Assembly (NCBI RefSeq): GCF_022347685.1
Contig: NZ_JAKRGF010000010.1
Location: forward strand, 1-64,000
Length of the DNA stretch: 64,000 nucleotides
Direction: 5' to 3'
Source of the DNA: Thalassobius sp. Cn5-15
GTDB taxonomy: Bacteria; Pseudomonadota; Alphaproteobacteria; Rhodobacterales; Rhodobacteraceae
Below the pieces are notes generated by a model. That model was not told where the DNA came from, did not search any database, and saw only the letters and a program-made list of their open reading frames with translations. Made by a program: the position numbers and the translations under genes. Every line of letters starts with the position of its first letter. Position 1 is the stretch's first letter. This document shows positions 34,047-42,943 of this stretch, piece after piece.

Positions 34047-34936
34047 CGTTTCTCCCGCAGTTCAGAATAGAGGTAAGGCACCATAATCGCGGCAATCGCC
34101 ATCAGCATGATCGTGGCCGAGGCCGATCCGATCCCCATCTGGTTGCGCGTGAACGTATAGGAGTACATGAAAGTCGCAGGCAGCTCCGTGGCCCGCCCCG
34201 GCCCCCCGCCTGTCAGAGCGATCACCAGATCAAAGGTTTTGATCGCCAGATGGCTCAGGATCACAAAAGCCGACAGAAACGCCGGGCGCAGCTGCGGAAT
34301 GATGATCCGGCGATAGAGGTTCCAGTTGCTGGCCCCATCCATCTGTGCGGCTTTCAGGATTTCATTGTCGATGCCGCGCAGCCCGGCCAGAAACATCGCC
34401 ATGACAAAGCCCGAGGTTTGCCAAACCGCCGCCAGCACCACAGTGTAAATCGCGTAGTCGCGGTTTTTAATCCAATCAAACTTGAAACTTTCCCAGCCCC
34501 AAGTGTGCATCACGTTTTCTAGGCCGATGCCCGGATCCAGAAACCACTTCCATGCCGTGCCAGTCACAATAAACGACAGCGCCATCGGATAGAGGTAGAG
34601 CGGGCGCAACATGCCTTCACCACGGATTTTCTGATCAAGGAAGATCGCAAGCCCCAAGCCAATCACTGTACAGAGCGTGATATACAACAGTGCGAAGATC
34701 CCCATATTGGTGAGCGAGATTTCCCAATGGCTCAGACGCCACAGCTTGGAATAGTTCTCCCAGCCGACCCAGCCATAGGACGGCAAAATGCGACTGTCGG
34801 TGAAGCTCAGATAGACGGAAAACAGGATGAAGCCGTAAACGAAAACCAAGATCACCGCCAGCGATGGTGACAACACCAGCTTCGGGATCCAGTTCTGTAG
34901 ACGGGTCTTAAGATCCGCGTTGGCAGACTGCGCCAT
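34043..34936 (-). CDS. Sugar ABC transporter permease, MalF type
   Basis: A 297-residue permease with six hydrophobic segments (LVLSPSLAVILVFVYGFILFSVY first) and the coupling motif KAAQMDGASNWNLYRRIIIPQL. It is separated from the binding-protein gene upstream by 114 bases with a strong hairpin. The downstream permease overlaps it by four bases. Confidence 0.9.
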   Translation of the reverse strand: MAQSANADLKTRLQNWIPKLVLSPSLAVILVFVYGFILFSVYLSFTDSRILPSYGWVGWENYSKLWRLSHWEISLTNMGIFALLYITLCTVIGLGLAIFLDQKIRGEGMLRPLYLYPMALSFIVTGTAWKWFLDPGIGLENVMHTWGWESFKFDWIKNRDYAIYTVVLAAVWQTSGFVMAMFLAGLRGIDNEILKAAQMDGASNWNLYRRIIIPQLRPAFLSAFVILSHLAIKTFDLVIALTGGGPGRATELPATFMYSYTFTRNQMGIGSASATIMLMAIAAIMVPYLYSELREKR

Positions 34937-34991
34937 TACGCGTCCTCCTTGATGGCAGGGACGAGAGAGAGGGCCAAAAGGCCAAACTCAA

Positions 34992-35020
34992 AGGCGGGGT
35001 CTAAGGTGACGACCCCGCCT
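34992..35020 (-). promoter_or_regulatory. Intercistronic hairpin after binding-protein gene
   Basis: A perfect 10-bp stem (AGGCGGGGTC with GACCCCGCCT, nine-base loop) lies between the binding-protein stop and the first permease. There is no T-run, so partial termination or message protection is more likely than a true end. The same arrangement is found at 12746-12777 in the other sugar importer. Confidence 0.7.
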
Positions 35021-35050
35021 GGGAAGACAACCCAAAGGAAACCTTATGGG

Positions 35051-36295
35051 TTACTGAGCGATTTCAACCGCATCCACGAGTTCCTGCACAGCGGTCTCAC
35101 TGTCATACTCGCCGTTGAAATGCGCTGTCACCACATCGTAAACTGCATTTTTCACAGATGCTGGCGCTGCATGGCCATGCGCCATGGAACCAAACAGGTT
35201 GCCACTGGAAGCAGCCGCCGCGAGGTCTTTCATGCCCTGTTTGCCACAGGCATCAAAGTCCGCATCAGATACATCCGTACGCGCAGGCACAGAACCCTTC
35301 ACCACGTTGAACGCAGACTGGAAGCTTGGTGACAGGATCGCGCTCGCCAGCGCCGCCTGCTCGGAGGACACTTCGCCGCCCTGATCAAACATCATGAACT
35401 GGTCCGCGTTAAAGGTCACCTGCTCCGCCGTGCCAGGGAAACGGAAGCACAGGAAATCCTCGCCTGGCACTTTGCCCGCGTTCAGGAATTCGCCCTTCGC
35501 CCAGTCACCCATCATCTGGAAGCCTGCCTCGCCTTTGATCACCATCGCTGTTGCGAGGTTCCAGTCGCGGCCCGAGAAGTTGTCATCCACATTGTCACGA
35601 ATGAATGCCATGCGATCAAACGCGGTCTTCATGGCATCACTGCCCAGCGTCTCGCTGTCCAGATCAATGAAGGCGGCCTTGTAGCCGTCCGGGCCAAGCG
35701 CGCCCATCGCGACCGCATCAAATATAGTGGCGTCCTGCCAGGCCTGACCACCATGTGCAATCGGGGTCACACCCGCCGCTTTCAGAGCTTCCACAGCGGA
35801 AACAAACTCATCCCAAGAGGTTGGCTGCGCAATGCCATTGGCATCAAGCACGGCTTTGTTCGCCCAGACCCAGTTGGTGGAATGCACATTGACTGGCGCG
35901 GAGACCCATTTGCCGTCTACTTTTGCAAAAGCTTTCAACGCATCAGGAACAACCTCGTCCCAGCCTTCTTTGGCAGCCACATTATTCAGGTTTGCCAAGG
36001 CACCCTGATCTGCCCAGTCCAGAATATCAAAGCCCAATGCCTGTACGGCGGTTGGCGGGTTGCCTGCTGTCACACGTGCCCGCAACACAGTCATCGCCTG
36101 CTCGCCGCCGCCACCGGCCACTGGCATGTCTTGCCAGCCAACGCTCTGGCTTTCCAGATCCTGCTTCAGCACGTTCAGCGCCGCCGCTTCCCCACCCGAT
36201 GTCCACCAGTGCAGAACTTCAACATCAGACGCGCTTGCAGACCCCGCAAGCAGTCCAATGACGACAGATGCTGATGCCAATAGTTGTTGTTTCAT
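35051..36295 (-). CDS. Glucose/mannose-type ABC transporter substrate-binding protein (GtsA-like)
   Basis: A periplasmic binding protein of about 414 residues with a signal peptide ([22 protein letters not shown]). The mature part shows [65 protein letters not shown] and [12 protein letters not shown], which is the pattern of GtsA-like glucose/mannose binders. ATG 36295 has GGAGG upstream. It is the first gene of the importer operon and is divergent from a LacI-type regulator, whose operon encodes an AGE isomerase and a fructokinase; mannose or glucose is the likely ligand. Confidence 0.88.
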   Translation of the reverse strand: MKQQLLASASVVIGLLAGSASASDVEVLHWWTSGGEAAALNVLKQDLESQSVGWQDMPVAGGGGEQAMTVLRARVTAGNPPTAVQALGFDILDWADQGALANLNNVAAKEGWDEVVPDALKAFAKVDGKWVSAPVNVHSTNWVWANKAVLDANGIAQPTSWDEFVSAVEALKAAGVTPIAHGGQAWQDATIFDAVAMGALGPDGYKAAFIDLDSETLGSDAMKTAFDRMAFIRDNVDDNFSGRDWNLATAMVIKGEAGFQMMGDWAKGEFLNAGKVPGEDFLCFRFPGTAEQVTFNADQFMMFDQGGEVSSEQAALASAILSPSFQSAFNVVKGSVPARTDVSDADFDACGKQGMKDLAAAASSGNLFGSMAHGHAAPASVKNAVYDVVTAHFNGEYDSETAVQELVDAVEIAQ

Positions 36296-36383
36296 TTCAA
36301 TCCTCCCTTGAAATTTATGAAGGTATAACCTTTTAAATTTGCCCATCTGTCAACACCTGAATTTTTCAACGCTCGAACGATTC

Positions 36384-36411
36384 ATCCTATTATCAACTGT
36401 TTTAATAGGAT
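36384..36411. promoter_or_regulatory. Inverted-repeat operator candidate for the LacI-type regulator
   Basis: ATCCTATTA and TAATAGGAT form a perfect 9-bp inverted repeat with a 10-base spacer in the divergent region between the binding-protein gene and the LacI-type gene. Position suits control of both operons. LacI operators usually have a tighter spacing, so two half-sites or a different protein are possible. Confidence 0.4.
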
Positions 36412-36501
36412 AAATTACCCTAGAAACTTTTGACGGGATTGAAACCACTTATTTAATCGTTATAAATTGTGCAAAGTCGAAATCTCATAAGGCGGCGCGA
36501 G

Positions 36502-37512
36502 ATGAAACAATTCAAGGCCCAAAAACCGACACAAAGAAGAATCGCCGAACTGAGCGGCCTCTCCATCGGAGCCGTCTCTCGCGCGCTCGCCAATGATCCG
36601 AAGATCAAACAAGAAACACGAGAAGCCATCAAAAAGATCGCCGACGAAATTGGATACGCACCGGATCGCGCCGCACAACGGCTGCGCACCGGAAAAACCA
36701 AGGTCATCAACCTCATTCTCCCCCCCCACGAAGAGATTTTCGGATTTGGGACCTCACTCATTCGCGGGATCTCACGTGAGCTTGAGGATACTGGCTACAA
36801 GCTCGTAGTGATGCCGGACTTCGGCATTGACGGAGAGCACGAGGCGATTACCCGTATCGTGCGCAATCAATTGGCCGACGGCATTCTCTTCTCAAGAACG
36901 GAGCCGAACGACCCGCGAGTCAAGTACCTCTCGGAAGCACAGTTTCCCTTTGTCGCACATGGCAGAACCGAGCTTGCGACCCCCCATCCCTACGTGGATT
37001 ATGACAACTTCGAATTTTCATATCAGGCGGCGCAGCGCTTGATAAAAATGGGGGCTGTCAAACTTTGCATTCTACTCCCTCCGCCAACGCTTATGTTCCG
37101 ACAGCATCTCTTACATGGCTTCATGACGGCCGTGCGGGAGTCCGGCGTTCAATTCGAGATACTTGAAGGCGCCACCCTTGATAGTTCACCCGAACTTATC
37201 AAATCCACGATTGAAACACGGTTTTCGTCCGATGATCGCCCCGACGGCTTGATATTGCCTGGGGAAGTTTCCGGTCTGGCAGCAATGGCCGCAATGGATG
37301 ATATCGGACTTTCAACGGTCTACGACGTTAAGCTTGTGGTTAAGCAAACAACCGGGCTATTCAATCTCGTTCGCCCACGCGTCGAGAGCATTTTCGAAGA
37401 CCTTCCCGTCGCGGGCCGTCATATGGCTCAGCTGTTGCTGAAGAGGATCGAGGGGGAAGACCCTTCTAACCTCCAAGTGCTACAGCCGATCTCCGAAGCG
37501 CCCGGCGATTAA
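36502..37512 (+). CDS. LacI-family transcriptional regulator
   Basis: A protein of about 336 residues with an N-terminal LacI helix-turn-helix (TQRRIAELSGLSIGAVSRALANDPKIKQETRE) and hinge helix (APDRAAQRLRTGKT), then a periplasmic-binding-like effector domain (FGTSLIRGISRELEDTGYKLVVMPDF, later DDRPDGLILPGEVSGLAAMAAM). ATG 36502 follows AAGGCGGCG. It is the first gene of an operon with an AGE-family isomerase and a fructokinase and is divergent from the importer, so it probably represses both in the absence of the sugar. The base composition of this three-gene unit appears lower in GC than its neighbours. Confidence 0.9.
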   Translation: MKQFKAQKPTQRRIAELSGLSIGAVSRALANDPKIKQETREAIKKIADEIGYAPDRAAQRLRTGKTKVINLILPPHEEIFGFGTSLIRGISRELEDTGYKLVVMPDFGIDGEHEAITRIVRNQLADGILFSRTEPNDPRVKYLSEAQFPFVAHGRTELATPHPYVDYDNFEFSYQAAQRLIKMGAVKLCILLPPPTLMFRQHLLHGFMTAVRESGVQFEILEGATLDSSPELIKSTIETRFSSDDRPDGLILPGEVSGLAAMAAMDDIGLSTVYDVKLVVKQTTGLFNLVRPRVESIFEDLPVAGRHMAQLLLKRIEGEDPSNLQVLQPISEAPGD

Positions 37513-37534
37513 CAACCCCAGAAAGAGAATTGAT

Positions 37535-38773
37535 ATGATCAGGACCACCGTAGCTTTGGCGTCCGAAGAGCATCGCTCATTTTTGAAATCAGAGGCGCTC
37601 AATCAGCTTCAATTTTTCAGTGCTGCACAGCGAGCTGACGGCGGATTTTTCACGCTTGACCACGACGGGACGCCGATTCCGGGAGCGCCTCAAGAGCTGC
37701 ACGCGACCACACGAATGGTTCACTGTTTCTCACTTGCGAAGATCGCCGGTTGGGCGCAGGGCGAGGAACTGATGAATCATGGTTTTGAATATCTTACGAA
37801 GCACCACCGTGATCCAAATAATGGAGGATTCTTCTGGTCGACAGCGAACGGCGAGGGGGCAAACAAAAACAAACTTGCTTACGGGCATGTCTTTGTTCTT
37901 CTCGCAGCCGCGAGTGCCACCGCCGCTGGGCACCGCGACGGCCCACAGCTTCTCGAGGAAATCGACCGTGTTTTGGACCTGCATTTCTGGGACGAAGAGC
38001 GGGGCCTTTTCATGGAAGAGTGGGCCCATGACTGGCAACCAATTTCAACCTATCGCGGCATGAATGCCAATATGCACGGTTTAGAAGCATTACTTTCGGC
38101 GTATGAAGCGACGGGCCGGTCCAAATACCTTCAGCGTGCAGGGCGGATCATTGACTTTTTTGTCCGCAAAATTGCACCCACAGAAAACTGGCGCATACCG
38201 GAACACTACGACAAAAATTGGGAGATCGACCGTGACTACGCGGGGAACCCAATGTTTCGCCCTCAAGGCACCACTCCCGGCCATTCTTTCGAGTTCGCCC
38301 GCCTATTGCTTCAATACAATGAGTACAGCGCCACGCCAGACCCAGAATTGAACAAAAGTGCCCATTACCTTGTTCAAACCGCACTACAAGACGCATGGAA
38401 TACCGATTCCGGCGGCTTTGTTTACACATTGAACTTTGACGGCTCCCCCGCAATTCGGGATAGATATTGGTGGCCTGTCACTGAGGCGATTGGCGTGCTC
38501 GCAGCGTTTCTCAAAAACGATCCGGCGGGAGAATACTTGGAATGGTATCATCGCCTATGGGACGCGGCCGGCCGTCTGTTCATCGACCACGATCGGGGCG
38601 GGTGGTTCCCCGAGGTTGATGCCTCGGGTGCGGTTGTAAGTCAGCAATTTGTCGGCAAGGCAGATCTCTACCACTCTCTTCAAGCCGCCATGTTGCCCCT
38701 AACCCCATCCGCAGCCAACGCATACAGGGATTTGAGCGGGGTGCTCTCAAACCACGGAGGAACAGCAACGTGA
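37535..38773 (+). CDS. AGE-family sugar isomerase/epimerase (mannose isomerase-like)
   Basis: A 412-residue (alpha/alpha)6-barrel protein of the N-acylglucosamine 2-epimerase family. Visible landmarks are ELHATTRMVHCFSLAKIAGW, YGHVFVLLAAASATAAG, MNANMHGLEALLSAYEATG, TPGHSFEFARLLLQ and YWWPVTEAIGVLAAFLKND, which carry the conserved Arg, His and Glu residues of mannose isomerase and YihS-type enzymes. With a fructokinase four bases of overlap downstream and a glucose/mannose-type importer opposite, D-mannose to D-fructose isomerisation is the best fit. Sulfoquinovose isomerase is a relative but the other sulfoquinovose genes are absent. Confidence 0.8.
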   Translation: MIRTTVALASEEHRSFLKSEALNQLQFFSAAQRADGGFFTLDHDGTPIPGAPQELHATTRMVHCFSLAKIAGWAQGEELMNHGFEYLTKHHRDPNNGGFFWSTANGEGANKNKLAYGHVFVLLAAASATAAGHRDGPQLLEEIDRVLDLHFWDEERGLFMEEWAHDWQPISTYRGMNANMHGLEALLSAYEATGRSKYLQRAGRIIDFFVRKIAPTENWRIPEHYDKNWEIDRDYAGNPMFRPQGTTPGHSFEFARLLLQYNEYSATPDPELNKSAHYLVQTALQDAWNTDSGGFVYTLNFDGSPAIRDRYWWPVTEAIGVLAAFLKNDPAGEYLEWYHRLWDAAGRLFIDHDRGGWFPEVDASGAVVSQQFVGKADLYHSLQAAMLPLTPSAANAYRDLSGVLSNHGGTAT

Positions 38774-39708
38774 TTTTATGCTGCGGAGAGGCCTTGATTG
38801 ATATGGTACCAATGCTCGGCCAAGATGGTGAGCAGGGGTTTTCTGCACGCTGCGGCGGCGCCGTGTTTAATACGGCAATCGCTCTGGGGCGGCTTGAGTG
38901 CGACGTAGCGCTTTTGGCGGGCCTTTCCCGAGACCTTTTCGGACGACAGTTGGCCGCGGAACTCAAACGATCCAACGTAGATCATAAGTATCTCGTTTTT
39001 AGCAACCGGCCTTCCACACTCGCCTTTGTCCAATTGGAAGATGGTCAGGCCTCATATTCCTTCTTTGATGAAAACTCTGCTGGTCGCGAACTTTCCAGCG
39101 CCGAATTGCCGACGATTAGTGAAGAAATTTCTTGCGTCTTTTTCGGCGGAATAAGCTTAATCTCGGGGAAATGCGCCGAAGCATTCACTGACCTCGCATT
39201 GCGAACTTCGACTGATAGAGTGGTTATGCTGGACCCGAATATCCGGCCTGGGTTTGTCAGTAACGAAGTGGCATTTCGAAAACGTCTCTTCCGTATGATT
39301 GAACACACCGACATTTTGAAGGTTTCGGATGAAGACCTAGACTGGTTACTTCCAACTCAAGACAGTTTTGAGCAAAAGGCCGAAACCCTCCTGCGGCTCG
39401 GCCCTTCACTAGTCCTCGTGACCTGCGGCGGCAATGGCGCCTATGCATTTATGTCCGGGAAAGACGCCGTTAGAGCGGAGGCAATCAGCACCAAGATTGC
39501 TGATACAGTGGGTGCGGGCGATACTTTCAATGCAGGCGTTTTGGCGAAGCTCTCCGAACTCGGCCTTCTAACAAAGAACAAGCTGACCAACTTGGACCCC
39601 GCACGGATCAAAGAAGCCTTAGAATTTGGCAACTTAGCTGCATCTGTAACAGTATCCCGTTCTGGCGCGAATCCACCTTCGCGAAGCGAACTTACCGAAT
39701 TCACTTAA
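38770..39708 (+). CDS. PfkB-family sugar kinase (fructokinase-like)
   Basis: A 312-residue ribokinase-family kinase. The N-terminal CGEALIDMVPM and GGAVFNTAIALGRL match fructokinases; the C-terminal signature DTVGAGDTFNAGVLAKL holds the catalytic Asp. It overlaps the isomerase gene by four bases, so the product of isomerisation, probably fructose, is phosphorylated to fructose 6-phosphate in the same operon. A strong terminator follows about 110 bases later. Confidence 0.88.
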   Translation: MILCCGEALIDMVPMLGQDGEQGFSARCGGAVFNTAIALGRLECDVALLAGLSRDLFGRQLAAELKRSNVDHKYLVFSNRPSTLAFVQLEDGQASYSFFDENSAGRELSSAELPTISEEISCVFFGGISLISGKCAEAFTDLALRTSTDRVVMLDPNIRPGFVSNEVAFRKRLFRMIEHTDILKVSDEDLDWLLPTQDSFEQKAETLLRLGPSLVLVTCGGNGAYAFMSGKDAVRAEAISTKIADTVGAGDTFNAGVLAKLSELGLLTKNKLTNLDPARIKEALEFGNLAASVTVSRSGANPPSRSELTEFT

Positions 39709-39815
39709 CTAACGCCAAATGATCGACATCCGCCTCACCGCCTGAGAGGATGCGAAAGACGCCTAAGCCTTTCTAAACAAAGCGTTTGCACCGGCCCGTG
39801 ACCATCGTGACTGAC

Positions 39816-39845
39816 AAGGCCCCACCAATCTGGCGGGGCCTTTTT
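39816..39845 (+). terminator. Rho-independent terminator between kinase and ilvD
   Basis: AAGGCCCC pairs with GGGGCCTT around an 11-base loop region and is followed by a T-run on the plus strand. It ends the LacI-isomerase-kinase operon and, being nearly symmetric, may also stop the convergent ilvD transcript. Confidence 0.85.
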
Positions 39846-39863
39846 CACCATTTATCGCAGCGT

Positions 39864-41708
39864 TTACTCTTCGCCGGGCAGGATCCGCACAGCACCTTTA
39901 GCGGCGGACGATGCGAAGGCGGCATAGGCCTTCAGCGCTTTCGACACTGCGCGCGGGCGCTCTTCGGCTGGCCCCCAGGGCAGCGGGCCTTTGGCGGCGC
40001 GGCGCGCGTCCAATACGTCGTCAGCAACAGCAAGGTTAATGGTGCGGTTCGGGATATCAATCTCGATCAGGTCCCCAGTTTCCACCAAACCAATCGCGCC
40101 CCCCTCTGCCGCTTCAGGCGAGGCATGGCCGATCGACAGACCGGAGGTGCCACCAGAGAAACGGCCATCCGTCAGGAGCGCACATTTCTTACCCAGACCT
40201 TTGGATTTCAGGTAACTGGTCGGGTACAGCATTTCTTGCATGCCCGGACCGCCCTGCGGACCTTCATAACGGATGATCACCACTTCACCTTCGGCCACTT
40301 TGCCCGTGAGAATGCCATTTACCGCGTCATCCTGACTCTCAAACACTTTCGCAGGGCCAGAGAATTTGAGGATCGATTCATCCACCCCGGCGGTTTTCAC
40401 GATACAGCCATCGAGCGCGATATTGCCGAACAGAACCGCCAGACCGCCATCCTTGGAAAACGCGTGTTCGACCGAACGGATCACGCCACCTTCGCGGTCG
40501 GTGTCCAGCTCTTTGAAGCGGTTCGCCTGACTGAACGCCTGCGTGGTGCGCACGCCACCGGGGGCGGCTTTGAACAGTTCAGACGCTTCGGGGTTGTTGG
40601 CAACCTTGATGTCCCAATGCGCAATCGCCTCGCCCATGGTCGAGGAATGCACGGTCGCCACATCATTGTGCAGCAACCCGCCGCGCGACAGCTCCCCAAG
40701 GATGGAGAAGATGCCGCCCGCACGGTGAACGTCTTCCATGTGAACGTTGTGAATGTTAGGCGCGACCTTACACAGGCAGGGCACCTGACGGCTGAGGCGG
40801 TCCATGTCCTCCATGGTGAAATCCACCTTGCCCTCATAGGCAATCGCCAAGAGGTGCAAAACAGTATTGGTCGACCCCCCCATCGCGATGTCCAGTGACA
40901 TGGCGTTTTCAAAAGCCTCAAATGTCGCTATTTCGCGCGGCAGCAGGCCTTTTTCCTCGCCCTCATAATGGCGTTTGGTGATATCGACGATGCGGCGACC
41001 CGCCTCGAGGAACAGGCATTTGCGATCTGCGTGGGTTGCTAGCGTAGATCCGTTGCCCGGCAGCGCCAGACCCAACGCCTCTGCCAGACAGTTCATCGAG
41101 TTGGCGGTGAACATCCCCGAGCACGACCCGCAGGTCGGGCAGGCGTTTTCTTCGATGTGTTTCACCTGTTCGTCGGTGAATTTATCATCCGCAGCGGCGA
41201 CCATGGCGTCGACCAGATCGACCTTCTTCATATCCAGATCGGCCAGATCAATTTTGCCCGCTTCCATCGGACCGCCAGAAACGAAGATCACCGGAATGTT
41301 CAGACGCATCGCTGCCATCATCATGCCGGGAGTAATCTTGTCACAGTTGGAGATACAAACCATCGCGTCGGCGCAATGTGCGTTGACCATGTATTCAACG
41401 CTGTCGGCGATCACTTCACGCGACGGCAGTGAATACAACATACCATCATGGCCCATTGCGATGCCGTCATCCACGGCAATGGTGTTGAATTCTTTGGCGA
41501 CACCGCCTGCCTCTTCGATCTCGCGCGCCACCATCTGGCCCAGATCCTTCAGATGAACGTGGCCCGGCACAAACTGGGTGAAAGAGTTCACGACCGCGAT
41601 GATCGGCTTGCCGAAATCATCATCCGTCATGCCTGTTGCACGCCAGAGGCCACGGGCCCCCGCCATGTTGCGGCCATGGGTGGAGCGCCTGGAACGATAA
41701 TGCGGCAT
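39864..41708 (-). CDS. ilvD: Dihydroxy-acid dehydratase
   Basis: A 614-residue Fe-S dehydratase acting in valine, isoleucine and leucine (and pantothenate) synthesis: it converts 2,3-dihydroxy-isovalerate or -3-methylvalerate into the 2-oxo acid. Cluster ligands are visible in [11 protein letters not shown] and [19 protein letters not shown], with SGGPMEAG and [21 protein letters not shown] further on. The start [20 protein letters not shown] at 41708 matches the family; the open frame continues 60 codons upstream without protein-like sequence. A core biosynthetic gene on a repABC replicon supports chromid status, unless a second copy exists on the chromosome. Confidence 0.95.
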   Translation of the reverse strand: MPHYRSRRSTHGRNMAGARGLWRATGMTDDDFGKPIIAVVNSFTQFVPGHVHLKDLGQMVAREIEEAGGVAKEFNTIAVDDGIAMGHDGMLYSLPSREVIADSVEYMVNAHCADAMVCISNCDKITPGMMMAAMRLNIPVIFVSGGPMEAGKIDLADLDMKKVDLVDAMVAAADDKFTDEQVKHIEENACPTCGSCSGMFTANSMNCLAEALGLALPGNGSTLATHADRKCLFLEAGRRIVDITKRHYEGEEKGLLPREIATFEAFENAMSLDIAMGGSTNTVLHLLAIAYEGKVDFTMEDMDRLSRQVPCLCKVAPNIHNVHMEDVHRAGGIFSILGELSRGGLLHNDVATVHSSTMGEAIAHWDIKVANNPEASELFKAAPGGVRTTQAFSQANRFKELDTDREGGVIRSVEHAFSKDGGLAVLFGNIALDGCIVKTAGVDESILKFSGPAKVFESQDDAVNGILTGKVAEGEVVIIRYEGPQGGPGMQEMLYPTSYLKSKGLGKKCALLTDGRFSGGTSGLSIGHASPEAAEGGAIGLVETGDLIEIDIPNRTINLAVADDVLDARRAAKGPLPWGPAEERPRAVSKALKAYAAFASSAAKGAVRILPGEE

Positions 41709-42004
41709 CTTGGTCTTCCTCTGGACTGCGTGTGTGCTGCGTAGCTGGGCCCTCACGGGCTCATTTACAAGGAGATGTAGCGCAGAATCTGCGAAAGAAA
41801 CAATGGCGGAAACGCATGAAAATAACCCAAACGCGCGCCACAACGGATGATTAGAACTGCATGACAATGGCAAGATGGGGATTATCAAAAATCTCCTAGC
41901 AGTGCTTCAGGCGTTCCCGGAAGGGAAAGCACTTGGATCATCGCGGCGCCCGCGGTTCTATGAGGCAACGCGATGTTTCACACGATTTCCCAAAGGGCTG
42001 ACTT
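41709..42004. promoter_or_regulatory. Divergent control region ilvD / ureidoglycine aminohydrolase
   Basis: This 296-bp gap between divergent starts should contain both promoters. No clear attenuator, leader peptide rich in branched-chain codons, or strong inverted repeat was found. Confidence 0.35.
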
Positions 42005-42844
42005 ATGACCGACCGCAGCTATTACGCCCCCACTGGTGGCCTGCCGCCGCAAACACAACTGCTGACCGATCGGGCGGTGTTTACCGACGCTTATGCAGTG
42101 ATTCCAAAAGGAACGTTCAGTGATATCGTCACCTCTTTCCTGCCGTTCTGGGAAGACGCCCGTTTCTGGGTGATCGCGCGACCGATGTCCGGTTTTGCCG
42201 AAACTTTCAGCCAGTATATTGCCGAGGTTCAGCCAGGCGGCGGGTCGGATCGGCCCGAGGTGGATACAGGGGTACAATCGGTGATTTTTGTCGTTGATGG
42301 CACGGTGCAGCTGGTGCTGGATGGCGCGGTGTATGACCTTAGCGAAGGTGGCTATGCCTATATCCCTGCGGGCTGTGACTGGTCGCTGAGAAACATCAGC
42401 AAGACACCCACGCGGTTCCACTGGATCCGCAAGGCCTATCAGGCGGTTGAGGGACTGGAGAGGCCAGAGGCAATCGTCACCAACGAAAAAGACCTCCCCC
42501 CTACCCCGATGCCTGACACCGATGGCGCATGGGCCACGACACGGTTTGTGGATCCCACCGACATGCGCCACGATATGCATGTCACCATCGTGACTTTTCA
42601 GCCCGGTGGCGTCATTCCCTTTGCCGAAACCCATGTGATGGAACACGGGCTTTACGTTTTAGAGGGCAAGGCGGTTTACCGTCTGAACCAAGACTGGGTT
42701 GAGGTGGAGGCCGGTGATTTCATGTGGCTGCGCGCCTTTTGCCCGCAGGCCTGTTATGCTGGTGGACCGGGGCCGTTCCGCTATCTCCTGTACAAAGATG
42801 TAAACCGTCATATGCCGCTGGCAGCGGGGGCTTTGCCGCGGTGA
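42005..42844 (+). CDS. allE: (S)-ureidoglycine aminohydrolase
   Basis: A 279-residue double-cupin protein. The first cupin contains GVQSVIFVVDGTVQLVLDG and YIPAGCDWSLRN; the second, which binds Mn, contains VIPFAETHVMEHGLYVLEGKAVYRL with the His/Glu ligands. Length and motifs match AllE/YlbA, which releases ammonia from (S)-ureidoglycine to give (S)-ureidoglycolate. It faces the uracil/xanthine-type permease gene with a bidirectional terminator between them, and it belongs functionally with allA and the allantoinase at 44336-46233. Confidence 0.9.
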   Translation: MTDRSYYAPTGGLPPQTQLLTDRAVFTDAYAVIPKGTFSDIVTSFLPFWEDARFWVIARPMSGFAETFSQYIAEVQPGGGSDRPEVDTGVQSVIFVVDGTVQLVLDGAVYDLSEGGYAYIPAGCDWSLRNISKTPTRFHWIRKAYQAVEGLERPEAIVTNEKDLPPTPMPDTDGAWATTRFVDPTDMRHDMHVTIVTFQPGGVIPFAETHVMEHGLYVLEGKAVYRLNQDWVEVEAGDFMWLRAFCPQACYAGGPGPFRYLLYKDVNRHMPLAAGALPR

Positions 42845-42892
42845 CAAAACTATAGCGCGGGCAAAGTCCGTACAGCCTTCTTGTCCAAAAAA

Positions 42893-42916
42893 GCCCCGCA
42901 AGTCACCTTGCGGGGC
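42893..42916. terminator. Bidirectional terminator
   Basis: A perfect 10-bp stem GCCCCGCAAG with CTTGCGGGGC, four-base loop, flanked by an A-run on the left (T-run for the minus strand) and a T-rich stretch on the right. It lies between convergent allE and the purine permease gene. Confidence 0.88.
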
Positions 42917-42943
42917 ATCTTTATTCGCACTCGCAGAGCAGGA

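Noticed and set aside
37535-38773. Sulfoquinovose isomerase (YihS) as the specific call
   Set aside because: The AGE family is right but the other sulfoquinovose genes (sulfofructose kinase-aldolase set, sulfolactaldehyde enzymes) are absent; mannose isomerase fits the fructokinase neighbour.
39786-40898. 370-codon plus-strand open frame opposite ilvD
   Set aside because: His/Arg-rich shadow of ilvD with no recognisable domain; it also starts before the terminator.
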